Positions 6,205 to 13,074 of a stretch of 13,891 nucleotides of DNA are shown here, piece after piece (the first letter of the stretch is position 1; every line of letters begins with the position of its first letter). The notes beneath the pieces were generated by a model, which searched no databases, was not told the DNA's origin, and saw only the letters and a list, made by a program, of their open reading frames with translations. This DNA is from JACJWR01 sp964627505 (GTDB lineage Bacteria > Actinomycetota > Actinomycetes > S36-B12 > UBA10799): the NCBI GenBank assembly GCA_964627505.1, contig CAZVKB010000071.1:1-13891 (forward strand). Direction: 5' to 3'. The translations under genes and the position numbers were made by a program.

Positions 6205-7385
6205 CGAGCACCTGGTAAGGCCAGCATTTGGTCGAGGGCAACCCGGGCGGCCTGCGCATCAGCGGGGGTCACCGTGATCACGTTGGGTACGCGGCCGGCG
6301 ACAAGGCTCTCCAAAGCCCACACCAGGTGGGGGAGATCAATGCGGTTCATCGTGCTGCAGTAACACACTGTGCGGTCGAGAAAGACAATCTGCTTGTCGG
6401 GGTGCGCCGCGGCCAGCCGGCGCACGAGATTGAGTTCGGTGCCGATGGCCCATGCGCTCCCCGCCGGTGCAGCGTTCAAGGTGGTGATGATTTGTTCGGT
6501 TGAGCCCACCACATCGGCCTGTGTTACCACTTCATAGCGACACTCGGGGTGCACCAGCACCCGTACGCCGGGGATGCGGGTGCGCACGTCGGCCACGGAC
6601 TCCGCGGTGAATCGGCCGTGCACCGAACAATGGCCCCGCCACAAGATGACTTTGGCTGCCCGCAACTGCTCCGGGGTGCACCCGCCGTAGGGCTGGAAGG
6701 GGTTGTAGACAACGCAGTCGGACAGTTCAAGCCCGAGCGAGAGCACTGCGGTGTTGCGTCCCAGATGTTGGTCAGGCAGGAAAAACACGCGCTCACCCTG
6801 TGCAAACGCCCACTCCAGGGAGGTCTTGGCATTGCTGGACGTGCAGACGGTGCCGCCGTGTCGGCCGGTGAAGGCCTTGATGGCGGCCGTGGAGTTCATG
6901 TAGGTCACCGGCACCGTGCCATCGGCAATACCGAGTTCCGTGAATTCTGCCCACGCCCGTTCCACTTGGTCGATTGCCGCCATGTCAGCCATCGAGCAGC
7001 CGGCTGCGAGGTCCGGCAGAATCACCTGTTGGGAGTCGGAGGTGAGAATGTCCGCGCTTTCGGCCATGAAGTGCACGCCGCAGAACACGATGAACTCACT
7101 GTCAGGTCGGGCTGCGGCTTCTCGCGCGAGTTTGAACGAGTCGCCGGTGACATCGGCAAATTCGATAACTTCATCGCGTTGGTAGTGATGGCCCAAGATG
7201 AATACCCGGTCACCCAGCGCTTCCCGCGCCGCCTGGGCCCGCTCCCGCAGTTCGGGGTCGCTCGGTGCCGGCAACGCCCCCGGACAGTCCACTCCGCGCT
7301 CGCTTGTAGGGTCGGCATCTTGGCCCAATAACAACAGTGCCAGCGGGGTTGCGTCAGGTTCGACAAAACCGTGAGTCGTCGCCAT
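6201..7385 (-). CDS. nadA: Quinolinate synthase A
   Basis: NadA condenses iminoaspartate with dihydroxyacetone phosphate to quinolinate in de novo NAD synthesis and uses a [4Fe-4S] cluster bound by three cysteines. The 394-residue protein has the three-fold NadA architecture: GHHYQRDEVIEFAD (65-78), FCGVHFMAESADIL (101-114), AAGCSMADMA (127-136), TYMNSTAAIKAF (161-172), RGHCSVHGRFT (250-260) and DRTVCYCSTMN (337-347). Cluster ligands are most likely Cys102, Cys253 and Cys341 or Cys343. ATG 7383-7385 fits the family length; in-frame upstream codons belong to the antisense of the glycerate kinase. nadB and nadC are not adjacent. The start is 40 bp from the divergent glycerate kinase start. Confidence 0.96.
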   Translation of the reverse strand: MATTHGFVEPDATPLALLLLGQDADPTSERGVDCPGALPAPSDPELRERAQAAREALGDRVFILGHHYQRDEVIEFADVTGDSFKLAREAAARPDSEFIVFCGVHFMAESADILTSDSQQVILPDLAAGCSMADMAAIDQVERAWAEFTELGIADGTVPVTYMNSTAAIKAFTGRHGGTVCTSSNAKTSLEWAFAQGERVFFLPDQHLGRNTAVLSLGLELSDCVVYNPFQPYGGCTPEQLRAAKVILWRGHCSVHGRFTAESVADVRTRIPGVRVLVHPECRYEVVTQADVVGSTEQIITTLNAAPAGSAWAIGTELNLVRRLAAAHPDKQIVFLDRTVCYCSTMNRIDLPHLVWALESLVAGRVPNVITVTPADAQAARVALDQMLALPGAR

Positions 7386-7411
7386 GGCGACATCTTCGCA
7401 CGCCGGTCGGC

Positions 7412-7417
7412 TACGCT
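7412..7417 (+). promoter_or_regulatory. Putative -10 box (TACGCT) of leaderless glycerate kinase mRNA
   Basis: TACGCT fits TANNNT and ends eight bases before the GTG at 7426; no Shine-Dalgarno lies between them. It sits inside the 40-bp gap shared with divergent nadA. Confidence 0.5.
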
Positions 7418-7425
7418 CACTTGCT

Positions 7426-8544
7426 GTGCGTGTAATCATCGCGACAGACTCGTACACAGGCACGCTGACGGCCCTGGCCGCCGCCGATGCCATCGCGCAG
7501 GGGTGGCGGCGCACTGCACCTGCTGATGAACTGGTCGTGCGCCCGATGTCCGACGGTGGCCCCGGTTTTGTGGAAGTGGTGGCCGCAGCGTTGTCCGCGC
7601 GCATGGTGTCGCTCACGGTGACTGGGCCTTTGGGCCACGATGTCCAGGCAGCTTTCGCCATCTCTGGGGACACTGCCTATGTGGAATCTGCGCAGGCGTG
7701 TGGACTGGCGCTCGTGCCACCCTCCGAGCGCGACCCCAGCCAGACCACCACATTTGGCGTCGGTCAGATGATCAAGGCTGCCGTGGCCGAGGGCGCCACC
7801 AAAATCATTGTGGGGCTTGGAGGTTCTGCCACCAACGACGCGGGTGCTGGCATGCTCGCAGCACTCGGGGCCACTTCGGATACTTCCCTCGACGCGGGCG
7901 GGTGGCAGCTGCGCAGGGTGACAGAAGTGGACTTGGCCCCGGCCCGCGCGGCCGTGGCCGGCGTGGACTTGGTGGCAGCCAGCGACGTGGACATCCCGTT
8001 GTTGGGTTTGCGGGGTTGCTCCCGGAACTTCGCTGAACAGAAGGGCGCCTCTGACGACATGATCGCGGCGTTGGAGGAAGCCCTGGAGAATTTCGCCGCG
8101 GTGATCGGCCCGGGGGCGAACGGACGCGATCCGGCAGTGGCGCTCGGGGCCGGTGCAGCCGGTGGACTCGGCTATGGGTTGGCGTTGCTCGGGGCCCGGC
8201 GGGTGCCGGGCATCAGCACGGTGATGGACATCGTGGGTTTGGCTGAGCTGATCCGGGCTGCCGACTTGGTGATCACTGGTGAGGGCCGTTTCGATTGGCA
8301 GTCCCTGCGTGGCAAAGTCGTCAGTGGGGTGGCAGCTGTAGCGTTGGCTGAGGCCAAGCCTGCCATTGTGCTGGCGGGCGAGGTGACTGTTGGCCGGCGC
8401 GAATATTCGGCGATCGGGGTGGCTGCTGCGTACTCCGTGGCTACCATCGCAGGCAGCGTCCAAGCCGCACTAGAGGCACCCGCTGACCGGCTTGCCGACG
8501 TAGCCGAACGGGTAGCTCGCACCTGGTCGCAAGATCGGCGGTGA
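7426..8544 (+). CDS. Glycerate kinase (type 1, GlxK/GarK family)
   Basis: The enzyme phosphorylates D-glycerate to a phosphoglycerate with ATP, feeding photorespiratory, serine or glyoxylate-derived carbon into glycolysis. The 372-residue product has the family signatures in order: VRVIIATDSYTGTLTA at the N terminus, PMSDGGPGF (40-48), VGLGGSATNDAGAGML (129-144), SDVDIPLLGLRG (186-197), FAEQKGAS (202-209), GAAGGLGYGLALLGA (243-257) and ITGEGRFDWQSLRGK (283-297). GTG 7426 was taken as start because it opens exactly at the conserved first strand and carries a -10 box just upstream; ATG 7384 would overlap nadA. A homologue occupies a similar position near adoK and ctaC in mycobacteria. Which phosphoglycerate isomer is formed cannot be read. 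Confidence 0.92.
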   Translation: MRVIIATDSYTGTLTALAAADAIAQGWRRTAPADELVVRPMSDGGPGFVEVVAAALSARMVSLTVTGPLGHDVQAAFAISGDTAYVESAQACGLALVPPSERDPSQTTTFGVGQMIKAAVAEGATKIIVGLGGSATNDAGAGMLAALGATSDTSLDAGGWQLRRVTEVDLAPARAAVAGVDLVAASDVDIPLLGLRGCSRNFAEQKGASDDMIAALEEALENFAAVIGPGANGRDPAVALGAGAAGGLGYGLALLGARRVPGISTVMDIVGLAELIRAADLVITGEGRFDWQSLRGKVVSGVAAVALAEAKPAIVLAGEVTVGRREYSAIGVAAAYSVATIAGSVQAALEAPADRLADVAERVARTWSQDRR

Positions 8545-8593
8545 GCACGGGCTGGCTGGTCCCGCACCAGGCTGGACTGTCGGACCTGCTGGA

Positions 8594-8612
8594 ATAAGTT
8601 AGGCTTACCTAC
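8594..8612 (+). promoter_or_regulatory. Putative DtxR/IdeR-type iron box upstream of erpA
   Basis: The 19-mer ATAAGTTAGGCTTACCTAC agrees with the actinobacterial iron-box consensus TWAGGTWAGSCTWACCTWA at 16 of 19 positions; the mismatches are at positions 1, 4 and 19. It lies about 90 bp before the erpA start. A TACGTT at 8629-8634 could be the -10, placing the box around the -35. Metal-responsive control of the Fe-S carrier is the inference. Confidence 0.6.
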
Positions 8613-8702
8613 ACGTTTACAGCGCGATTACGTTCCGGGCTACCGACCGCGCGTCAGCCCCCGCCATCCGTTTCGACCGAGCCACAGCCTTAGGGAGTAC
8701 CC

Positions 8703-9074
8703 ATGAGCACCGAAATCCCAGTCACCGCCGACTCCGTCGCCGACGTTTCCAGCGGTGTTGTTCTCACCGAAGCCGCTGCCAGCAAAGTCAAGGCGCTGAT
8801 CGACGCCGAAGGCCGCGATGACCTCGCCCTGCGCCTGGCCGTGCAGCCGGGTGGCTGCTCCGGACTGCGCTACGAGCTCTACTTCGACGATCGCAACCTC
8901 GATGGCGACACCACCACGGACTTCGGCGGTGTGAGCGTTGTGGTCGACCGGATGTCCGCGCCGTACCTCGGCGGGGCTGTCATCGACTTCGCGGACACTA
9001 TCGAGAAGCAGGGCTTCACCATCGACAACCCCAACGCCACTGGCTCGTGCGCTTGCGGGGATTCCTTCCACTGA
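8703..9074 (+). CDS. erpA: A-type iron-sulfur carrier protein (ErpA/HesB family)
   Basis: This is a small cytoplasmic scaffold/carrier that receives Fe-S clusters and inserts them into apoproteins. The 123-residue sequence has the three invariant cysteines: Cys52 in QPGGCSGLRYELYF and Cys116/Cys118 in the C-terminal GSCACGDSFH. The core LTEAAASKVKALI (21-33) and YLGGAVIDF (88-96) are typical. The N terminus is about 15 residues longer than the minimal family. ATG 8703 has GGGAG upstream. It lies between glycerate kinase and adoK, as its homologue does in mycobacteria, and near nadA, whose product needs a [4Fe-4S] cluster. The upstream iron box suggests regulation by iron. Confidence 0.94.
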   Translation: MSTEIPVTADSVADVSSGVVLTEAAASKVKALIDAEGRDDLALRLAVQPGGCSGLRYELYFDDRNLDGDTTTDFGGVSVVVDRMSAPYLGGAVIDFADTIEKQGFTIDNPNATGSCACGDSFH

Positions 9075-9136
9075 CCCGTACAACGTTGCGCCGGTGCCGA
9101 CAGCGGTAGCCGTGAGGGTGTGACAGACTTCCCGAT

Positions 9137-10120
9137 ATGCGCCTGGCTATCACCGGTTCTGTTGCCACCGATCACCTGATGACTTTTCCAGGGTCATTCA
9201 CGGACTCGCTCGTGGCGGATTCCCTGCACACGATCAGTTTGTCGTTCCTGGTCGATGACTTGCAGGTCCGGCGCGGGGGAGTAGCCGCCAATATCGCTTT
9301 CGGTCTGGCCAACCTCGGGTTGCGCCCAGCCCTTGTGGCTGCAGTGGGCCACGACTTCGCCGACTACCGTTCGTGGTTGGAGCGCCACGGCGTGGACACC
9401 GGATCGGTGTGGGAGTCCGACGTCTCGCACACGGCACGCTTTGTGTGCACCACGGATGCGGCCCATAACCAGATCGCCTCGTTCTATCCCGGAGCCATGT
9501 CCGAAGCCCGCAACATTGAGTTGCAGCCCGTGGCCGAGCGGCTCGGTGGGCTTGATCTCGTGTTGATCGGGCCAAACGATCCAGCGGCTATGCTCCGGCA
9601 CACTGAAGAATGCCGGGAGCGGGGCATCCCATTCGCCGCTGATCCTTCCCAGCAACTCGCCGGCATGGCCGGGGATGACATTCGAGCCCTGATCGACGGG
9701 GCTGACCTGCTATTCACCAATGAGTACGAAGCCGCGCTGACCGAACACAAGACCGGCTGGTCCGCCAGCGAGATCCTGGATCGGGTTGCCGTGCGGATCA
9801 CGACGCTGGGTAAAGACGGCGCCAAGGTGGAAACGTCCGAGGGAGAAATCGCCCGGGTCGGCGTTCCTGCGGAAACTGGTTTGGCCGACCCCACCGGAGT
9901 GGGTGACGCTTTTCGCGCTGGCTATTTGGCTGGGCTGGCGTGGGGGTTCGGGGCCGAACGCTGTGCCCAGGTAGGTGCGATGATGGCCACTTTGGTGATC
10001 GAAACAGTGGGCACTCAGGAGTACCAGATCGATCGGCGGGCGTTTGTGGAGCGGTTCGCGTTGGCGTACGGTGCAGGTGCCGCAGCCGAGGTGGAAGCGC
10101 AACTCTTGCCCACCGGGTGA
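9137..10120 (+). CDS. adoK: Adenosine kinase, PfkB family (mycobacterial AdoK-like)
   Basis: This PfkB/ribokinase-fold kinase of 327 residues closely resembles the M. tuberculosis adenosine kinase (Rv2202c) as I recall that sequence. Shared stretches include ITGSVATDHLM with substrate-binding Asp12, SLSFLVDDL (34-42), RRGGVAANIAF (45-55), ASFYPGAMSEARNI (114-127), RHTEEC (154-159), AADPSQQLA (167-175) and LFTNEYE (192-198). The anion-hole motif is DPTGVGDAFRAG with catalytic Asp257. The likely reaction is adenosine plus ATP to AMP in purine salvage; other nucleosides or sugars are possible. The ATG has no Shine-Dalgarno; CAGACT seven bases upstream is a weak -10 for a leaderless mRNA. aat follows after 19 bp and is probably cotranscribed. 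Confidence 0.9.
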   Translation: MRLAITGSVATDHLMTFPGSFTDSLVADSLHTISLSFLVDDLQVRRGGVAANIAFGLANLGLRPALVAAVGHDFADYRSWLERHGVDTGSVWESDVSHTARFVCTTDAAHNQIASFYPGAMSEARNIELQPVAERLGGLDLVLIGPNDPAAMLRHTEECRERGIPFAADPSQQLAGMAGDDIRALIDGADLLFTNEYEAALTEHKTGWSASEILDRVAVRITTLGKDGAKVETSEGEIARVGVPAETGLADPTGVGDAFRAGYLAGLAWGFGAERCAQVGAMMATLVIETVGTQEYQIDRRAFVERFALAYGAGAAAEVEAQLLPTG

Positions 10121-10139
10121 CGCGGGGCTGGGGTGGCGT

Positions 10140-10817
10140 GTGGATGTCAATGAACTGCCGTTGCCGGTGCACCCCGGGATCACTGCCGAAACTGAGATAG
10201 TGGCGATTGGTGGTGCCCTCTCGCCGACCACCCTGCAATGGGCCTACGCGACTGGAGCATTCCCGATGCCCACGGCTGACGGGGACAGTGAGGTCGCGCA
10301 GTGGGTCTGGTTTTCGCCCGATCCGCGTGCGGTGCTCGCCGCACCTGGTATGCGCATTTCCCGCTCACTGCGCAAGTCGATGCGCCACTTCACCACGACT
10401 ATCGATGCCGATTTCCCGGCGGTACTCGCCGGGTGTGCAGATCCAGCACGGCCGCACGGCTGGATGACCAACACTTACCAGCAGGTGTATCGCAACCTCG
10501 CGGCCATTGGCGTTGCACACTCGATTGAGGTGTGGCAAGAGCAGGAACTCGTGGGTGGGCTGATCGCCGTGGAAGTGGGCGGGCTGGTGTGTGCCGATTC
10601 CAAATTTCGTCGTGTCACCGATGCCTCCAAAGCGGCTGTCGCACGATTGAGCGCCGAAGTCTTCGAACGCCGAAGTGGCCAAGGACGGCTCATTGATGCC
10701 CAATGGCCGACAGCGCACCTGATGTCGTTGGGGTTCCAAGCGTGGCCGCGTGCGCGCTATCTGCGGGAGATTCGCCAGTTGCGGAAGTTGCCACCCGTGC
10801 TCGCCCCGTCGTTCTGA
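10140..10817 (+). CDS. aat: Leucyl/phenylalanyl-tRNA--protein transferase
   Basis: Aat transfers Leu or Phe from tRNA to N-terminal Arg/Lys of proteins, creating N-degrons for ClpS/ClpAP-type proteolysis. The 225-residue sequence shows the family pattern: WAYATGAFPMP (34-44), WVWFSPDPRAVL (55-66), GWMTNTYQQVYRNLAAIGVA (107-126), SIEVWQEQELVGGL (128-141) and ASKAAVARL (162-170). RLIDAQWPTAHLMSLGF (183-199) carries the conserved Asp186 and Gln188. The usual GESMFS motif is replaced by CADSKFRR (151-158), so the active-site Glu is Asp. GTG 10140 is the only in-frame start that keeps the family N terminus clear of adoK; GGGGTGG just upstream may serve as ribosome-binding site. It is convergent with the NifS-like gene, with a 12-bp gap. 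Confidence 0.88.
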   Translation: MDVNELPLPVHPGITAETEIVAIGGALSPTTLQWAYATGAFPMPTADGDSEVAQWVWFSPDPRAVLAAPGMRISRSLRKSMRHFTTTIDADFPAVLAGCADPARPHGWMTNTYQQVYRNLAAIGVAHSIEVWQEQELVGGLIAVEVGGLVCADSKFRRVTDASKAAVARLSAEVFERRSGQGRLIDAQWPTAHLMSLGFQAWPRARYLREIRQLRKLPPVLAPSF

Positions 10818-10829
10818 CCAGGGTGAGGG

Positions 10830-12023
10830 CTACACCAATTCGGCCCGAGTCGCTGCAATCGCAATCGGCAATTCCGCACACACATGGGCAATAGCTGCTT
10901 CGGCCCGGACTCCGACTTCAGCTTGCGCAGGTGGGCTTTCGGCGTCGGCGCCGCACAGCACCGCGTCGAACATCGGCAATGTCATACGTACGAAGCCGCC
11001 GACGGGTGCGCCCATCGCAGTGAGTACCGAGCTCGGCACATCCGGATCGGGGGTGCAGGCCGATCCTGCGGCCACCGAGAGTCCACGCCGGTCCAACTCC
11101 AACAACAGGCTCTCCGCGAGCACCCCCGCCACGGAAAACCCCAGCACGTGGGGGAGTTGCGGTTGCGTGCCGTGCACCACAACGTCGGGCACGGTTGTCA
11201 GTGCAGCTCGCAGGGCGTCGGTGCGACGCTGATCCCGCAGCGTCCGCTCGGTGACCGTCGCCACTGCCTGTTCCAGACTCAGGGCAGCGGTGGCGCAGGC
11301 CGCGACCCCGGGTGCCCGCACCGGCAATTGGGCCGGCTTCCGGCCATCTGCCCCCCACGCCGCGCTGGCATCCCAGGGGGTCCCGGGCTTGACCACCACG
11401 ATTCCCACTCCCAGACCACCGGCCCACGAGGTGGCGCTGAGCACCAACACATCCCAGGTCGCAGGCTCAGGAAGAGTCACCCGGCCCGCAGCCATGGTGG
11501 CATCCAGCACCACCTGACCACCGTGAGTGTGCACATATGCGCTGATTGCGCTGTGATCTGCCATGGAGCCGACCTCTGGGTTGCCGACTTGGCTGATGAT
11601 CACCTGGACGCCGGCGGTCACGGCCTGCGCGACCGCCTCCACCGAGACGCGCGCTGTCGCGTCGACTCGCAGGGTCGTGGCGGGCACGTGTAGGCAGCGG
11701 GCGCGCTCTGTCACGGCGTGGTGCACCGGCAGTCGATCCGCGGCGCCGCACGCCGCCGGACCGTTCCCGGTGGCGGCCACGGCCGCCGTGAGCGCGAGCA
11801 TGGGGGCCGGAAAGAAAATCACCGCGGCCCCTGGCACCCCCACACTGTCGGCAACGGAGCGGGCAGCGGTGTCCAGCAATTGCCGAGATCGGCGGCCCTC
11901 ATGGGCGCGCGAACTGGGATCGGCCCAGCCCAAGTCGGCAGCTCCAGCGGCGGCGCGTTGCGCCAAACCCGAGAGCGGCTGACCAGCGTCGGCAGCAAGA
12001 AAAATCCGGTGCTGAAGGCTCAC
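10830..12023 (-). CDS. NifS/class V aminotransferase-like protein lacking the PLP lysine
   Basis: The 397-residue product has the fold-type I layout of cysteine desulfurases. The N terminus IFLAADAGQPL corresponds to the LDxAATTP-type motif. The stretch DLGWADPSSRAHEGRRSRQL matches actinobacterial NifS-like proteins near the oxidase genes. The stacking His is kept (LPVHHAV, His102), as are Asn/Glu (QVGNPEVG) and the PLP-N1 Asp174 in VVLDAT. The active-site cysteine loop SVAAGSACTPDP (Cys323) is also kept. However, the PLP Schiff-base Lys, normally in SAHKxxGP, is Ser199 here (LSATSWAGG, codon at 11427-11429), and the preceding His is Thr. Only two lysines exist (212, 229), neither in the right place. 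Ordinary desulfurase activity is therefore doubtful. The start GTG 12023 is chosen by homology; GTG 12101 would add 26 residues. Confidence 0.8.
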   Translation of the reverse strand: MSLQHRIFLAADAGQPLSGLAQRAAAGAADLGWADPSSRAHEGRRSRQLLDTAARSVADSVGVPGAAVIFFPAPMLALTAAVAATGNGPAACGAADRLPVHHAVTERARCLHVPATTLRVDATARVSVEAVAQAVTAGVQVIISQVGNPEVGSMADHSAISAYVHTHGGQVVLDATMAAGRVTLPEPATWDVLVLSATSWAGGLGVGIVVVKPGTPWDASAAWGADGRKPAQLPVRAPGVAACATAALSLEQAVATVTERTLRDQRRTDALRAALTTVPDVVVHGTQPQLPHVLGFSVAGVLAESLLLELDRRGLSVAAGSACTPDPDVPSSVLTAMGAPVGGFVRMTLPMFDAVLCGADAESPPAQAEVGVRAEAAIAHVCAELPIAIAATRAELV

Positions 12024-12144
12024 AGCAGACCCACTTTCGATCACGTTGCGTGACGTGTCGTCCACAACTGGTGAGTGTGTCAGAGGTGTGGTAAGAAACA
12101 CGTGGCAAATAGTTGGCCGCCCCGACTCATCCGAGCAGAACTCC

Positions 12145-12155
12145 TACGCTACTCT
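12145..12155 (+). promoter_or_regulatory. Candidate -10 boxes for ctaC (TACGCT, TACTCT)
   Basis: Two overlapping TANNNT hexamers at 12145-12150 and 12150-12155 sit in the 210-bp divergent gap between the NifS-like gene and ctaC. A transcript from here would have a leader of about 75 nt. No clear -35 was found. Confidence 0.35.
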
Positions 12156-12190
12156 CACCTGACGACGTTTGAGATTTGTATTCCCCATGC

Positions 12191-12227
12191 CCTTCTGTGT
12201 CACTGCGGAAGGGCCCGACACGGAAGG
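12191..12227 (+). promoter_or_regulatory. RBS-sequestering hairpin in ctaC leader
   Basis: CCTTCTGTGTC (12191-12201) and GACACGGAAGG (12217-12227) are complementary over 11 bp with one G-U pair, enclosing a 15-nt loop. The right arm contains GGAAGG, the ribosome-binding site of ctaC (GTG 12234). The loop includes a second copy of CGGAAGG (12206-12212) that could pair with the same CCTTC. This suggests translational control. Confidence 0.5.
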
Positions 12228-12233
12228 TGACAC

Positions 12234-13064
12234 GTGGCATCCACGGGTAAGCAGAGGGGGCCCAGCGGAGGCGGCTGGGCAGCGGTCATCCTCTTCCTCA
12301 TTGTGCTGGGCGCGCTTGTGTGGTGGGGTTACGAATACAACTTCGGCTTCCCGGCCGGGATTACCGAGCAGTCCGCGATCACCCTGCATTTCTGGAACGG
12401 CACCTGGATCACGGCGTTCGCCGTTGGTGGTCTGACCTGGGCTCTCATGCTCTATGCAGCCATTGCCTACCGCCGGAAGCGGATGTCGGGGATGCCGCGG
12501 CAATTGCGGTACAACATCCCGATTGAAGTGATGTACACAGTCACCCCGATTGCTGTGGTGCTGGCGATCTTCTACTTCACGGCGCGAGATGAAGCGGTGC
12601 TGACCAAAGTCAGCAACGATCAGGCCAACACGGTTGAGGTCACCGGGTTCCGCTGGGCGTGGACGTTCTACTACGCCGATCACGACGTCTATGACACCGG
12701 CGTTCCCAGCCTGACCGATGAAGCCTTGCTGCCCGAATTGTGGTTGCCGGTGAACGAGAAGGTGCAGTTCCAGCTCGGCAGTCCGGACGTCATCCACTCC
12801 TTCTGGGTGCCCGAGTTCTTGTTCAAACTGGACGTGGTGCCAGGTCGGATCAACACCTTTGAGGTGACACCAACCAAGGAGGGGACATTTGCCGGCAAGT
12901 GTGCGGAGTTGTGTGGCGTGGACCACTCGCGCATGCTCTTCAACGTCAAAGTAGTCAGCCAGGCCGAATTCGATGCCCACATGGAACAGTTACGGGCACA
13001 AGGGCAGACCGGTGACCCCGCTTCTGGCCGTGTGAACGACGACGCGCAAATCGTGGAAAAGTAA
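12234..13064 (+). CDS. ctaC: Cytochrome c oxidase subunit II (aa3 type)
   Basis: Subunit II of the terminal oxidase takes electrons from cytochrome c, probably the qcrC diheme subunit in actinobacteria, through the binuclear CuA centre outside the membrane. The 276-residue protein has an N-terminal hydrophobic segment (15-33) and two further helices (58-78, 99-116). An extracytoplasmic cupredoxin domain follows. All CuA ligands are present: His188 (VIHSFWVPEF) and Cys223, Glu225, Cys227, His231, Met234 in CAELCGVDHSRM. The aromatic electron-entry patch FRWAWTFYY (139-147) is present. No lipobox cysteine is seen near the N terminus, unlike the lipoprotein CtaC of mycobacteria. The start is GTG 12234 with GGAAGG upstream; ctaD follows after 10 bp. 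Confidence 0.97.
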   Translation: MASTGKQRGPSGGGWAAVILFLIVLGALVWWGYEYNFGFPAGITEQSAITLHFWNGTWITAFAVGGLTWALMLYAAIAYRRKRMSGMPRQLRYNIPIEVMYTVTPIAVVLAIFYFTARDEAVLTKVSNDQANTVEVTGFRWAWTFYYADHDVYDTGVPSLTDEALLPELWLPVNEKVQFQLGSPDVIHSFWVPEFLFKLDVVPGRINTFEVTPTKEGTFAGKCAELCGVDHSRMLFNVKVVSQAEFDAHMEQLRAQGQTGDPASGRVNDDAQIVEK

Positions 13065-13074
13065 GGGTGCAGCG

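Noticed and set aside
6549..7331. 260-codon open frame opposite nadA
   Set aside because: nadA motifs are intact along the full length of the other strand, and no supporting ribosome-binding site or family match was seen.
7417..8463. 348-codon open frame opposite the glycerate kinase
   Set aside because: It is the shadow of a conserved gene, with no recognisable motif and a His/Arg-rich random look.
8553..8575. CTGGT/ACCAG hairpin after the glycerate kinase
   Set aside because: A five-bp stem without a T-tract is too weak to call a terminator.
10884..11693. 269-codon open frame opposite the NifS-like gene
   Set aside because: I considered it in case the NifS-like gene was not real. The NifS frame carries recognisable family motifs throughout and this one has none.
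12144..12980. 278-codon open frame opposite ctaC
   Set aside because: It is antisense to a complete CuA-containing subunit II and has no family features of its own.
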